A stretch of 64,000 nt of DNA from Pontibacter sp. E15-1 (lineage in GTDB: Bacteria; Bacteroidota; Bacteroidia; Cytophagales; Hymenobacteraceae), in NCBI RefSeq assembly GCF_022601975.1, contig NZ_JAKVIR010000014.1, forward strand, positions 62,001 to 126,000, read 5' to 3'. The notes below the pieces were generated by a model. The model had not been told where the DNA came from. It ran no database searches and saw only the letters and a program-made list of their open reading frames with translations. The translations under genes were made by a program, and so were the position numbers. Below, piece by piece: positions 1 to 9,370 of this stretch. Numbering within the stretch: position 1 is the first letter of the stretch; every line of letters begins with the position of its first letter.

Positions 1-1
1 C

Positions 2-187
2 TACGAGCGCACCCTCGACCCCAACCAGTTCGTGCGGGTGCACCGCTCCTTTATCATACCCCTCACCCAGCTCACCCGCATCGAGCCCTCAGAAAAAGAC
101 TGCCACGTGGCCTTACTGAAGAGCGGGGTGCGCGTGCCCCTGAGCCGGAGCGGCTACAGCAGGCTGCGCGAAGTGCTGGGTATCTGA
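2..187 (+). CDS. LytTR-type DNA-binding response regulator, C-terminal end (partial)
   Basis: The reading frame is open at the left edge and ends at a TGA at 185-187. The visible 61 residues contain the pattern of a LytTR DNA-binding domain: F-V-R-V-H-R-S-F-I followed by a strand-rich segment and a final L-S-R-S-G-Y-x-x-L. LytTR domains sit at the C-terminus of response regulators that bind direct repeats in promoters. The receiver domain and any partner kinase lie outside the window. The following TetR gene is separated by about 270 bp and is probably a different unit. Confidence 0.8.
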   Translation, partial: YERTLDPNQFVRVHRSFIIPLTQLTRIEPSEKDCHVALLKSGVRVPLSRSGYSRLREVLGI

Positions 188-411
188 TAAATTTTTTCAA
201 TATAAATCTGCCGCCCCGCCTGCGTGCCACCCGCGCAGCTGCTGCTATCCTTTGCCGGATTACAAACGGGTATTCATCAGAACAATAGGTCAGTTAATCG
301 ATTTTTTTGCGCCACGCTGCCAAAGGCCTAGGGTATGATTGGTGTTGTAAGTGCTTGTATTTTAGGCAGAAATAAACATTTACAGGCGTGCTGTGTTGAT
401 GGAGAAACTAT

Positions 412-445
412 TATGGAAACTTTTGAAATGAAAAATGTTTCCATA
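412..445. promoter_or_regulatory. Inverted repeat upstream of the tetR-like gene, candidate operator
   Basis: TATGGAAAC (412-420) and GTTTCCATA (437-445) form a perfect 9-bp inverted repeat with a 16-bp spacer, ending 12 bp before the preferred ATG of the TetR-family gene. TetR repressors commonly bind such dyads at their own promoter. Binding is inferred. Confidence 0.4.
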
Positions 446-457
446 GTTTTGCCCCAG

Positions 458-1099
458 ATGAGCGATATGGAGACAGCAGAAAAAACAGACACCAAGGCAA
501 GGATTATGCAGGCGGCCTTTGGCCTGTTCTGCCAGCGGGGCATCAAGAGTGTGTCGATGGACGATATTGCGCAGCACCTGGCCATGTCGAAGAAAACTCT
601 TTACAAGTGGTTTGCCAACAAAGACCAGGTGGTATACGAGGCGATGGAAAATTATCTGGGCAGCATCCAGCAGGATTGCGAAGTGTTCGTCGAGAAGTCG
701 GGCAATGCCATTGAGGAGATTTTTCAGGTCATGGCCCTGACCAAACAGGTGTTCTCCAGGATCCACCCCTCCATCTTCCACGACCTGCAAAAGTACCATA
801 GCACCAGTTGGGAGCTATGGCAGCAGCACAAGAACAGCTTCATGCTGGGCAAAGTGAAAGCAAACCTCCGGCGGGGTATGGCGGAGGGCTTGTTTCGGAA
901 GGAGCTGGATGTGAGCGTGATCGCCCAGGTGCGCCTTTCGCTGATCGAGCTACCCTTTAACAAGTCGGTGTTTCCACCGCACGAATACGACATCAGCCGG
1001 GTGCAGCTGGCCGTGTTGGAGCACTACATGCTGGGCATTGCGACCCTGAAGGGGCACAAGCTCATCAACGAGCTACAGCACATCAAAGAGGAAGAATAA
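458..1099 (+). CDS. TetR/AcrR family transcriptional regulator of the efflux operon
   Basis: About 213 residues from the chosen ATG. A TetR_N helix-turn-helix occupies roughly residues 12-58 (A-F-G-L-F-C-Q-R-G-I-K-S-V-S-M-D-D-I-A and then T-L-Y-K-W-F-A-N-K). The C-terminal part is the usual variable ligand-binding helical domain. The frame is open back to 335, but that extension is not TetR-like and would cover the inverted repeat at 412-445, so I prefer the ATG at 458 (467 is also possible). The gene lies 28 bp upstream of a TolC/adaptor/RND operon in the same direction, so it probably represses that operon and itself. The ligand is unknown. Confidence 0.85.
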   Translation: MSDMETAEKTDTKARIMQAAFGLFCQRGIKSVSMDDIAQHLAMSKKTLYKWFANKDQVVYEAMENYLGSIQQDCEVFVEKSGNAIEEIFQVMALTKQVFSRIHPSIFHDLQKYHSTSWELWQQHKNSFMLGKVKANLRRGMAEGLFRKELDVSVIAQVRLSLIELPFNKSVFPPHEYDISRVQLAVLEHYMLGIATLKGHKLINELQHIKEEE

Positions 1100-1127
1100 G
1101 AGAACCCGTTATAGAGCTACAAGGATT

Positions 1128-2495
1128 ATGAAAAGAAGTATTTACCTGATGATCGCCCTGCTTACCGTGTGGGGCACAGGCCACGCGCAGGGACAGGCGC
1201 CTATGCCTTTCAGCTTGCAGGAAAGTATTGCGTATGCGCTGCAGCACCGGGCCAGCCTGCAGGCCACGCGCAACCAGGAGAAGATCGCCAAGGCGCAGGT
1301 AGGCGAGATCCGGGCGATGGGCCTGCCGCAGGTGAGCGGAAGCCTGGAGGTCGGGGACAACTTCATCCAGCAACAGAGTTTCCTGCCAGCGGAGTTTTTC
1401 CAGGACCCCAACAACCCGAATGCGCCGGAGCCCGGCACCTTTGTGCCCGTCACGTTCACGCCCGCCTATACCGGTAACGCAACCGTTTCCGGCAGCCAGC
1501 TACTCTTCGACGGAAGTTACCTCATCGGCCTGAAGGCTGCAAAAACCTATACCGAACTCTCCCGGAAAGCAACGGAGCAGAGCGAGATAGAGGTGGCCGG
1601 GCAGGTATCGAAGGCGTACTACGGCGTGCTGGTGAACCGCGAGCGCTTTGAGCTGCTGAGCCAGAACCTGCACCGCCTCGACACGCTGCTGTACCAGACC
1701 GGGGTGATGTTTGACAACGGCGTGGCCGAAAAACTGGACGTGGACCGCCTGCGGGTGCAGCTCAACAACCTGAGTGTGGAGAAGCAGAACACCGAGCGCC
1801 TGATGGCGGTCAGCGAGAACCTGCTGAAATTTCAGATGGGGATAAAGCAGCAGCAGCCGATTATGCTCACCGACAAACTAGCCGAGGTGGAGGTGGATGT
1901 GGCCAAGGTAAACCCGCAAAGCTTCACATACAGCAACCGCATCGAGTATTCTATACTGGAGACACAGCGCGACCTGGCCGAGCTGGACCTGCGAAACCGT
2001 AAGTCGGGATACCTGCCCAAGCTGTCGCTGAATGCCCGCTACGGCTACATCACGGCCAACAACAGCTTCAACAACATTACTAAAACCCGGAATTGGCTGG
2101 AGTATGGCTATGTAGGGGGGCAGTTGCAGGTGCCCATCTTCGACGGCCTGCGCAAGCACTACCAGGTGCAGCAGGCCAGGATAACGATAGAGAACACGAA
2201 ACTGGGCTTCGAGACGCTGAGCCAGAGCATTGACCTGGAGCTGGCGCAGGCCTCGGCCGAGCTGACGAACGCGCTGGATGTGCTGGTGGCGCGGCGCGAG
2301 AACATGGCACTGGCCGAGGATATCGCCCGGGTGGCCAAGATTAAGTTTCAGGAGGGTGTGGGCACCAACCTGGAAGTGGTGACCGCCGAGACGGACCTGC
2401 GTGAGGCCCAGACCAACTACTACGCCGCCATGTATGATGCCCTGATCTCCAAAGTGAACCTGGACAAAGCCACAGGCACGTTGCTCACAAAATAA
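1128..2495 (+). CDS. TolC family outer membrane efflux protein
   Basis: 455 residues with an N-terminal signal peptide (M-K-R-S-I-Y-L-M-I-A-L-L, cleavage near G-H-A-Q). Two OEP repeats with long helices follow; typical pieces are S-L-Q-E-S-I-A-Y-A-L near the start and Q-V-P-I-F-D-G-L in the second half. TolC proteins form the trimeric outer-membrane and periplasmic channel of tripartite pumps. The length is normal. The adaptor gene begins 31 bp downstream and the RND pump after that, so the three encode one complete efflux system. Confidence 0.92.
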   Translation: MKRSIYLMIALLTVWGTGHAQGQAPMPFSLQESIAYALQHRASLQATRNQEKIAKAQVGEIRAMGLPQVSGSLEVGDNFIQQQSFLPAEFFQDPNNPNAPEPGTFVPVTFTPAYTGNATVSGSQLLFDGSYLIGLKAAKTYTELSRKATEQSEIEVAGQVSKAYYGVLVNRERFELLSQNLHRLDTLLYQTGVMFDNGVAEKLDVDRLRVQLNNLSVEKQNTERLMAVSENLLKFQMGIKQQQPIMLTDKLAEVEVDVAKVNPQSFTYSNRIEYSILETQRDLAELDLRNRKSGYLPKLSLNARYGYITANNSFNNITKTRNWLEYGYVGGQLQVPIFDGLRKHYQVQQARITIENTKLGFETLSQSIDLELAQASAELTNALDVLVARRENMALAEDIARVAKIKFQEGVGTNLEVVTAETDLREAQTNYYAAMYDALISKVNLDKATGTLLTK

Positions 2496-2526
2496 AACCA
2501 CTGAAGAAAACTTTTCCAAAAAGAAC

Positions 2527-3678
2527 ATGAAACGATACATCGGAATATATGCCATGGCCCTGGCCCTGGGGCTGGCAGCGTGCAGCAAAGACGACAACAA
2601 AGAGAACCGCCTGGCAGAGCTGAAGCAGGAGCGCGAAAAGCTGGACCAGGAAATAGCCACGCTGGAGGCGGGCCTGAAAGGCGACGGGAAAACTGTGGCC
2701 AGAGACAAGAAAACAGTGCCTGTCAGCGTCACCACCATTGGGCAGGATACCTTCCGGCACTACGTGGAGGTGCAGGGCCGCGTGGACTTTGACCAGAACG
2801 TGTTTGTGAGCCCCAAGGTGGGCGGCGTGCTGACCAGCATGCGCGTGAGCCGCGGCGACCGCGTGTCCAAGGGCCAGACCATGGCCACCATCGATGCGCA
2901 GGTGCTGGAGCAGAGTATCGCGGAGCTGAAAACCCGACTCGAGCTAGCCCAGATCGGCTTCGAGAAGCAGCAGAATCTCTGGAACCAGAAGATCGGGACC
3001 GAGATGCAGTACCTCACGGCCAAAAACAACAAAGAGGCCCTGGAGCGTAGCCTGGCCATCCTACAGCAGCAGCGCGACCAGTTTAACGTGAAATCCCCGA
3101 TAAGTGGGGTGGTGGACGATGTGGTGCCAAACGCTGGCGAGGCGGTGGCGCCGGGTATGGGCATCATCCGGGTGGTGAACACGCAGGACGGCAAGATTGT
3201 GGCCGAGGTGTCGGAGGCATACCAGGCCAGGATCTCCAAAGGCGACAATGCCGTGGTATACTTCCCCGACCTGGACAAGGAAGTGGAGATGACGGTAGAC
3301 GTGGTGAGCCAGTTCATCAACCCGACGAGCCGCGCCTTCACCGTGGAGCTCCGCTTTAAGAACGGCAGCGATATAACCCTGCGCCCGAACATGGTGGCGG
3401 TGGTGCGCATCCAGGATTACAGCAAAGCGGGTGTGGTGGTGTTGCCGGTGAACCTGGTGCAGCACGACGAGAACAAAGCCTATGTATACGTGGCCCGGAA
3501 AGAGGGCGACCGCTTTGTGGCCGTGCGCAAGGAGATTGAGACAGGTATGGACTACAACGGCAAAGTGGAGGTGCTGAATGGGCTCTCGGGCAGCGAGCAG
3601 GTGATCACCGCCGGTTTCCAGAGCCTGAACGAAGGGCAGCCCGTGGTGTTTACGCAGGATGGCCCCGGCCAGAAGTAA
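2527..3678 (+). CDS. RND efflux periplasmic adaptor (membrane fusion protein), lipoprotein
   Basis: 383 residues. The signal ends in a lipobox (L-G-L-A-A-C, Cys at about residue 19), so the protein is probably lipid-anchored in the periplasm. A short coiled coil (residues 28-50) is followed by the MFP core: a lipoyl half-motif (S-P-K-V-G-G-V), an alpha-hairpin, the second half-motif (V-K-S-P-I-S-G-V-V), then beta-barrel and membrane-proximal domains. It links the TolC channel to the RND pump encoded next, with 20 bp between the genes. Confidence 0.92.
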   Translation: MKRYIGIYAMALALGLAACSKDDNKENRLAELKQEREKLDQEIATLEAGLKGDGKTVARDKKTVPVSVTTIGQDTFRHYVEVQGRVDFDQNVFVSPKVGGVLTSMRVSRGDRVSKGQTMATIDAQVLEQSIAELKTRLELAQIGFEKQQNLWNQKIGTEMQYLTAKNNKEALERSLAILQQQRDQFNVKSPISGVVDDVVPNAGEAVAPGMGIIRVVNTQDGKIVAEVSEAYQARISKGDNAVVYFPDLDKEVEMTVDVVSQFINPTSRAFTVELRFKNGSDITLRPNMVAVVRIQDYSKAGVVVLPVNLVQHDENKAYVYVARKEGDRFVAVRKEIETGMDYNGKVEVLNGLSGSEQVITAGFQSLNEGQPVVFTQDGPGQK

Positions 3679-3698
3679 GTTAACAGAAGCAAAAGACA

Positions 3699-6600
3699 AT
3701 GAAGCAGTTTAAACCAACCAGTTGGTCCATCGATAATAGAACCAGCGTCTATATCATCACCATCATTGTTACCCTGGCAGGTATCTTTTCCTACATCAAC
3801 CTGCAGAAGGAGAACTTCCCGGATATCGTGATCCCGACGGTTTTCGTGGGCACGGTATACCCCGGCACCTCCCCCTCGGATGTGGAGAACCTCGTGACGC
3901 GCCCCATCGAGAAGCAGCTCAAAGCCATCTCAGGCGTAAAAAAGGTAACCTCCAACTCGATCCAGGACTTCTCCATGATCACGGTGGAGTTTAACACCGA
4001 TGTGGACGTGCCGGCGGCCAAGCAACTGGTGAAGGACGCCGTGGACAAGGCCCGCTCCGACCTGCCCTCCGACCTGCCCCAGGACCCCGATGTGCAGGAG
4101 GTGAACTTCTCCGAGATCCCGATCATGTACGTGAACGTGTCGGGCAACTACAGCCTCGACAAGCTGAAGAACTACGCCGAAGACCTGAAAGACCGGATCG
4201 AGTCGAACCCCGAGATCACGCGCGTGGACATTGTGGGGGCCCTGGACAAAGAGGTGCAGGTGGATGTGGACATGTATAAAATGCAGGCCGCCAAGGTAAC
4301 CTTCGCCGACCTCTCGAACGCCATCGCGCGGGAGAACATGACCGTCTCGGGCGGCAACGTAACCGTGGGCGAGATGAAGCGCTCGGTGCGCGTGGTGGGC
4401 CAGTACGTGGACCCGACCAAGATCAGCGACATCGTGGTGCAGTCGGTGTCGGGAGGCCACATCCGGCTGGGCGACATTGCTATCGTGAACGAGGGGTTTG
4501 AGGAGCAGGAAAGCTACGCCCGCCTCGACAATGCCCCCGTGATTACCCTCAACGTGATCAAGCGCAGCGGCGAGAACCTGATCGAGGCCTCAGACAACAT
4601 CCACGAGGCGATAGAGGAGATGCAGGGGGCCACGCTGCCCGACGACCTGAAGATCACGATTACCGGCGAGCAGTCTACCCAGACGCGCCATACACTCAAC
4701 GACCTGATCAACACCATCATCATCGGGTTTGTGCTCGTCACGCTCATCCTGATGTTCTTCATGGGCACCACCAACGCCATATTTGTCGGGCTTTCGGTAC
4801 CGCTTTCCATGTGTGTGGCCTTTATCACACTGGCCTTTTTCGGCATCTCGCTCAACATGATCGTGCTGTTTGCCTTTCTGCTGGCGCTGGGTATCGTGGT
4901 GGACGACGCCATCGTGGTGATCGAGAACACGCACCGTATTTACCACCAGTCCAACATCGGGGTCGTGAAGTCGGCCAAGGTGGCGGCGGGCGAGGTGTTT
5001 ATACCGGTGCTGGCGGGTACGCTCACCACCATCGCGCCGTTCTTCCCGCTGCTTTTCTGGCCGGGCATCGTGGGCAAGTTCATGCAGTTTCTGCCCATCA
5101 CGCTCATCATCACGCTGGTGGCCTCGCTGCTGGTGGCCTTTATCATCAACCCGGTGTTTGCCGCGTCTTTCATGCAGAAGGATGAGCAGCGGGAGGTATC
5201 GCCGCGCGCGCGCCGCCGCTTTGCCATCCTGAACGGCGTGGCGCTGGCTGTGGCGGTGGTTTGTTATATCATCGGGTGGTATGGCACCGCGAATGTGCTG
5301 GTGCTGGCAGTGCTGCTGGTGGCCCTCAACAAGTATGTGTTCGCGCGCATGATCCACGGTTTCCAGCACAGTGTGCTGCCACGGTTCATGAATAGCTACG
5401 AGCGCCTGCTCCGCTGGATGCTGGTGGGCAAGCGGCCTATATGGATGTTCGCGGGGGTATGGGCGCTGCTGCTGCTGTCTTTCGTGATGATCGGCATCCG
5501 CTCACCAAAAGTGGTTTTCTTCCCCGAGGCTGACCCTAACTTTGTGTATACCTACATCAATATGCCCATTGGCACCGACCAGGCCGTGACGGACTCTGTG
5601 GTGAAGGTAGTGGAACGGCGCATCTATGGCGTGATTGGGCAGGAGAACCCGAATGTGGAGTCTGTGATATCCAACGTGGCCATCGGTGCCGGAGACCAGA
5701 ACGAGCGCAGCGTGACGCCGCAGTCGCATAAGGGCAAGGTGACAGTGGCCTTCGTGGAGTTTATGGACCGGGTTGGCGACAAGACAACCGCTGTGTACCT
5801 GAACGAGATCCGCGACGCGGTGCAGGGTATACCGGGCGCCGACGTGACCGTGGGCAAAGAGCAGACCGGCCCGCCCGTGGGCAAGCCCATCAGCATCGAG
5901 ATTGCCGGAGAGGACTTCCCGCAGCTGATCCAGCTTTCGAAACAGGTGGAGGAATACATCGACCAGCAGAACATCGGGGGTATAGAAGAGCTTCGCTCAG
6001 ACCTGGAGGACAGCAAGCCCGAGGTGGTGGTAAACGTGGACCGCACCCGCGCCAACCGCGAGGGCATCAGCACCGGCCAGATCGGCTCTGAGATACGGAC
6101 TGCCATTTTCGGGACCGAGGCCTCCAAGTTTAAGCGCGACGAAGACGAGTACCCCATCCAGGTGCGCTACGCGGAGCCATACCGCGACAACATCGACGCC
6201 CTGCTGGGCATGCGCATCACCTACCGTGACATGAACTCGGGGCAGGTGCGCCAGATCCCGCTCTCCTCGGTGGCCACCATCGAGTACTCGACTTCCTACG
6301 GCGGCATCAAGCGCAAAAACCTGAAGCGCATGGTCACGCTGGAGTCGAATGTGCTTGCAGGCTACAACCCTAACGAGGTGGTGCAGCAGATTGAGCAGTC
6401 GCTGGAGAGCTTCCAGACGCCAGAGGGCTTTGAGGTGCGCATGGGCGGGCAGCAGGAAGAACAGCAGGAAACGATGCAGTTCCTGATGATCGCCCTGGTG
6501 GTGGCCTTCTGCATCATCTTCCTCATCCTGGTCACGCAGTTCAACTCGGTATCCAAGCCGTTCATTATCCTGTCGGAGGTGCTGTTCAGCATCAGCGGCG

Positions 6601-7112
6601 TGCTGCTGGGCTTCTCTATCTTCGGTATGGATATGTCGATCGTGATGACGGGGGTGGGCATTGTGGCGCTAGCCGGTATCGTGGTGAAAAACGGTATCCT
6701 GATTGTGGAGTTCACCGACATCCTGATCAGCGAGGGTATGGAACTGAAGGAAGCCATCGTGGAGGCGGGCAAGACGCGCCTCAACCCGGTGCTGCTCACG
6801 GCCACGGCCACTATTCTGGGCCTTATCCCGCTGGCGCTGGGTATAAACATTAACTTCTATACCCTGTTTACGGCGTTCGAGCCCCACTTCTTTATGGGGG
6901 GCAGCAGCGCCGCGTTCTGGGGGCCGCTGGCCTGGACCATCATTTTCGGCCTGAGCTTTGCCACGGCCATCACGCTGCTGATCGTGCCGGTGATGTACCT
7001 GCTCAACCAAAAGCTGAAAAACAGGCTGCGCCGGAACAATAAAAAGGAAACCGGAGCTTTAGAACAACAAGCGCCTTTCCAGGATAAAAAAGTTAGAGAA
7101 TATACAGTGTAA
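3699..7112 (+). CDS. RND family multidrug/solute efflux transporter (AcrB-like)
   Basis: 1137 residues, the usual size for an inner-membrane RND pump (Pfam ACR_tran). One transmembrane segment starts near residue 15, a large periplasmic porter domain follows, then a bundle with the conserved G-I-V-V-D-D-A-I-V-V-I-E-N of TM4, where the paired aspartates carry protons. A second porter domain and final bundle contain G-I-V-V-K-N-G-I-L-I-V-E. The family is driven by the proton gradient and exports hydrophobic compounds. The substrate cannot be read from sequence; the TetR regulator upstream suggests an inducible drug or lipid exporter. The stop is 5 bp before the ACP-like gene. Confidence 0.93.
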   Translation: MKQFKPTSWSIDNRTSVYIITIIVTLAGIFSYINLQKENFPDIVIPTVFVGTVYPGTSPSDVENLVTRPIEKQLKAISGVKKVTSNSIQDFSMITVEFNTDVDVPAAKQLVKDAVDKARSDLPSDLPQDPDVQEVNFSEIPIMYVNVSGNYSLDKLKNYAEDLKDRIESNPEITRVDIVGALDKEVQVDVDMYKMQAAKVTFADLSNAIARENMTVSGGNVTVGEMKRSVRVVGQYVDPTKISDIVVQSVSGGHIRLGDIAIVNEGFEEQESYARLDNAPVITLNVIKRSGENLIEASDNIHEAIEEMQGATLPDDLKITITGEQSTQTRHTLNDLINTIIIGFVLVTLILMFFMGTTNAIFVGLSVPLSMCVAFITLAFFGISLNMIVLFAFLLALGIVVDDAIVVIENTHRIYHQSNIGVVKSAKVAAGEVFIPVLAGTLTTIAPFFPLLFWPGIVGKFMQFLPITLIITLVASLLVAFIINPVFAASFMQKDEQREVSPRARRRFAILNGVALAVAVVCYIIGWYGTANVLVLAVLLVALNKYVFARMIHGFQHSVLPRFMNSYERLLRWMLVGKRPIWMFAGVWALLLLSFVMIGIRSPKVVFFPEADPNFVYTYINMPIGTDQAVTDSVVKVVERRIYGVIGQENPNVESVISNVAIGAGDQNERSVTPQSHKGKVTVAFVEFMDRVGDKTTAVYLNEIRDAVQGIPGADVTVGKEQTGPPVGKPISIEIAGEDFPQLIQLSKQVEEYIDQQNIGGIEELRSDLEDSKPEVVVNVDRTRANREGISTGQIGSEIRTAIFGTEASKFKRDEDEYPIQVRYAEPYRDNIDALLGMRITYRDMNSGQVRQIPLSSVATIEYSTSYGGIKRKNLKRMVTLESNVLAGYNPNEVVQQIEQSLESFQTPEGFEVRMGGQQEEQQETMQFLMIALVVAFCIIFLILVTQFNSVSKPFIILSEVLFSISGVLLGFSIFGMDMSIVMTGVGIVALAGIVVKNGILIVEFTDILISEGMELKEAIVEAGKTRLNPVLLTATATILGLIPLALGININFYTLFTAFEPHFFMGGSSAAFWGPLAWTIIFGLSFATAITLLIVPVMYLLNQKLKNRLRRNNKKETGALEQQAPFQDKKVREYTV

Positions 7113-7117
7113 GACTT

Positions 7118-7372
7118 ATGTTGCTAAAAGACAAAGCGATTGAGAAGAAGGTGATTCGGATCATCAGCAAAACCAAGGAGATACGACCTGCCCGCTTGCG
7201 GGCCAACAGGCGCCTGTTTCAGCATTTTGGCTTCGACACGGTAGACGTCGTGGACATCATTCTGGAACTGGAGAAAAACTTTCAGATCACCATCCCGGAT
7301 GAGGTGCCGATCGACACGGTGGGCGATTTCATACAGTACGTGGAGACGCACGCCCTCCGGAAGGCTGACTGA
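7118..7372 (+). CDS. Acyl-carrier-like protein lacking the phosphopantetheine serine
   Basis: 84 residues with the four-helix ACP pattern: F-G-F-D-T-V-D-V-V-D, then L-E-K-N-F-Q-I-T-I-P-D-E and a closing D-F-I-Q-Y-V. In carrier proteins the motif is D-S-L, with Ser carrying the 4'-phosphopantetheine arm; here Thr41 replaces that Ser. The protein is therefore either not modified or modified unusually. It starts 5 bp after the RND gene and is followed by a strong terminator, so it is probably the last gene of the efflux operon. Its role is unknown; a link to lipid export is a guess. Confidence 0.8.
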   Translation: MLLKDKAIEKKVIRIISKTKEIRPARLRANRRLFQHFGFDTVDVVDIILELEKNFQITIPDEVPIDTVGDFIQYVETHALRKAD

Positions 7373-7402
7373 GCCGGGCAGTTTATACCCCTAAAAGCAA
7401 AA

Positions 7403-7435
7403 GCGAGGAGCACAGCAGTGCTCCTCGCTTTTTTT
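7403..7435. terminator. Intrinsic terminator after the efflux operon
   Basis: A perfect 11-bp GC-rich stem (GCGAGGAGCAC at 7403-7413, complement at 7418-7428) with a 4-nt loop is followed by seven Ts. It lies between the plus-strand efflux operon and the convergent minus-strand peptidase gene. Confidence 0.9.
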
Positions 7436-7543
7436 ATGGCTGCCATGTAAACCGGCTCAAATGCTGGCAAGGCGCGGGCCCTGGGCTTTGTTTAAGCGCG
7501 CGTGTACTGGTTTGTCCTGTAAAGTTTTGTCGATAGGGTGTCG

Positions 7544-8320
7544 TTAAAAGATGGAGATGCGGAATGCCTTCAGCTTCTTGTCAAGGTTTTTGGAGTCGGG
7601 GCAAACGGTGTCGAGCAGGGCCCAGAACTGCGGCCCGTGGTTTTTCTCCACTGTGTGCGCCAGCTCGTGCAGGATCACATAGTCGCAGAGGTCTTCCGGG
7701 AGGCGCATCAGGTGCAGGTTCAGGTTGATGTTGTCGTTAAACGAGCAGCTGCCCCACCGCGATTTGGCGTTCTTGATGAACACGTTCTGATACGTGAACC
7801 CAAACTTCTCGGCAAAATAGGCCAGCCGCTGGGGCAGGTACTGTTTTGCCTCCTTGCGGTATGCCTCCTCAATCGACTTGCGGATGAACTTCTGCACATC
7901 GGCCTCGCATACATCCTTAAAGGCGGGGTAAAACACGTTGATGTAGCCGTTTTCGACGAGGCAGCGCATGTCGTAGCGCGCGTGCGTGAGCAGGCGCAGG
8001 GTATGGTGCCTGGTCCTGAAGTCAGAGTCGTGGGTATAAACCGTCACCTTCTCCTCCTGCTCCTCCATCCGGGACTGGTGTTCCCGGATCCAATCGGCTT
8101 TGGTATAGATAAGCTGTTCCGCTTTTTCGAAACTGATATGCGGTGGCACGGCTACGCGCACTCCTTTGAGGGGGCGCACACTAATGCTCAGGCGTTTTGC
8201 TTTGTCGCTACGCTCAAACAAAACTTTCCCGATTCCATCAATGTGCAAGTTAACGGAAGAAAGACGAAGAAATGATGAAGACACTTGGCTAAGAGTTAAA
8301 GTACAAAATTCTACGTCCAA
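7544..8320 (-). CDS. YgjP-like (DUF45) zinc metallopeptidase domain protein
   Basis: Up to 258 residues. The C-terminal half has the signature H-E-L-A-H-T-V-E-K-N-H-G-P-Q-F-W, an HExxH zinc site with a third histidine, typical of the YgjP/WLM-like group (Pfam DUF45). Upstream is the usual S-R-W-G-S-C segment. The first 20-25 residues are poorly conserved in type, so the true start may be a little downstream. Physiological substrates of the family are not known. The gene is monocistronic, convergent with the efflux operon, and has an AT-rich leader of about 220 bp shared with nothing else. Confidence 0.85.
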   Translation of the reverse strand: MDVEFCTLTLSQVSSSFLRLSSVNLHIDGIGKVLFERSDKAKRLSISVRPLKGVRVAVPPHISFEKAEQLIYTKADWIREHQSRMEEQEEKVTVYTHDSDFRTRHHTLRLLTHARYDMRCLVENGYINVFYPAFKDVCEADVQKFIRKSIEEAYRKEAKQYLPQRLAYFAEKFGFTYQNVFIKNAKSRWGSCSFNDNINLNLHLMRLPEDLCDYVILHELAHTVEKNHGPQFWALLDTVCPDSKNLDKKLKAFRISIF

Positions 8321-8488
8321 ATATATAGAATAATTTACTTAAAAAAAGTCTATTGATGAATGATTTATGAGATTTTGTTAAAATTAATGTATTTGTATTG
8401 TGCTATATCTGAATAAAGTAGGGCTATGATAAGAGGGGCAGAAACCGGCTTAATAAAGTTGCTGCGTGGCAGATAAGTGCAAAAAAAA

Positions 8489-8528
8489 GCGGCGGCAAAC
8501 CTGTCTTCTGGTTTGCCGCCGCTTTTTT
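8489..8528 (-). terminator. Intrinsic terminator of the DUF1232 gene
   Basis: A 13-bp perfect stem (8489-8501 with 8510-8522) has A-rich and T-rich flanks on either side, so it can act in both directions. It lies just after the stop of the minus-strand gene at 8543. Confidence 0.85.
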
Positions 8529-8542
8529 ACCGTGTTGTGGGC

Positions 8543-9172
8543 TTAGCGCACGTTGCCGCCTGTCGGGAGGTCGTCGGCACTGTTTTTAGGCGCGCGGCTG
8601 CTGTCGGTGGTGGCGGCGCGCAGCGAGGGCTCGTGGGTGCTGGTGGTGCTGGTGTCATTGTTCGCACTGTCGCTGTATTTGGGGGTGCCCCACGAGGGGT
8701 CTGCATTGTGCGGCTCCGCGTCGTGCTGTGCCACAACGGGCTCCACTTTCAGCGGGCGGCTCACTTCCCAGTCTTTATACTTGTCCAACTCCGACTTAAT
8801 GCTCGTCATGAACCAAGCCAGCAAGGTGGCGTCGTCCAGGAATCCAATCACCGGTATCATGTCCGGGATCAAGTCAATCGGCGTGATGAAGTAGATCAGC
8901 ACGGCCACCCCGCCCACCAGCGTGGAAGACGGAATGCCTCTGTACTCGCCGGACATGGCCGCCTTGAGCATGCGCGTCAGCAGTTGCAGGCTTTCCCATA
9001 CCTCGCTGGCCAGCGCGCCAACCCCTTTCTTCGAGGAGGCTTTCTTGAGGGTGTCAGTGATCAGCTGGGCTACCTGCGAGGGGTGTTTCAGGTATACCTC
9101 TGCTTTTTTGAGGATGTTCTTAAAGAAAGGGCTTTGCGCGATGCTTTTGCCCTCTGTTCTGTTATTCTCCAT
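8543..9172 (-). CDS. YkvA/DUF1232 family membrane protein
   Basis: About 209 residues from the ATG at 9172 (M-E-N-N-R-T-E-G). The frame extends to 9250, but the added residues look like leader. The centre has the DUF1232 hallmark Y-F-I-T-P-I-D-L-I-P-D-M-I-P-V-I-G-F-L-D-D as a hydrophobic hairpin near residues 105-140. The C-terminal 70 residues are polar, Ser/Asp/Asn-rich and probably disordered. The family is widespread and of unknown function. Confidence 0.85.
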   Translation of the reverse strand: MENNRTEGKSIAQSPFFKNILKKAEVYLKHPSQVAQLITDTLKKASSKKGVGALASEVWESLQLLTRMLKAAMSGEYRGIPSSTLVGGVAVLIYFITPIDLIPDMIPVIGFLDDATLLAWFMTSIKSELDKYKDWEVSRPLKVEPVVAQHDAEPHNADPSWGTPKYSDSANNDTSTTSTHEPSLRAATTDSSRAPKNSADDLPTGGNVR

Positions 9173-9311
9173 AATGTGAATGTGTAAGTGCTTAAGCTTT
9201 GTGGGTTTTGGCTGATTTGGCTTTTGCAATGATGCATGCAAGTTGCTCAAACAACGCTTTCCTTTCTATACTTGCTGCCATTAATTTTGTTATGGGCGGG
9301 GTAAAAACAAA

Positions 9312-9341
9312 AAGGCCCCGCAGAAATATCTGCAGGGCCTT
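9312..9341 (-). terminator. Intrinsic terminator of the NlpC/P60 gene
   Basis: A 12-bp stem with one G-U pair (9312-9323 with 9330-9341) and a 6-nt AT loop. Read on the minus strand it is followed by a T-rich run (complement of the A-rich 9303-9311). Confidence 0.8.
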
Positions 9342-9370
9342 CCGTTTGGGGCACATAGGCCTGCCAGCGG

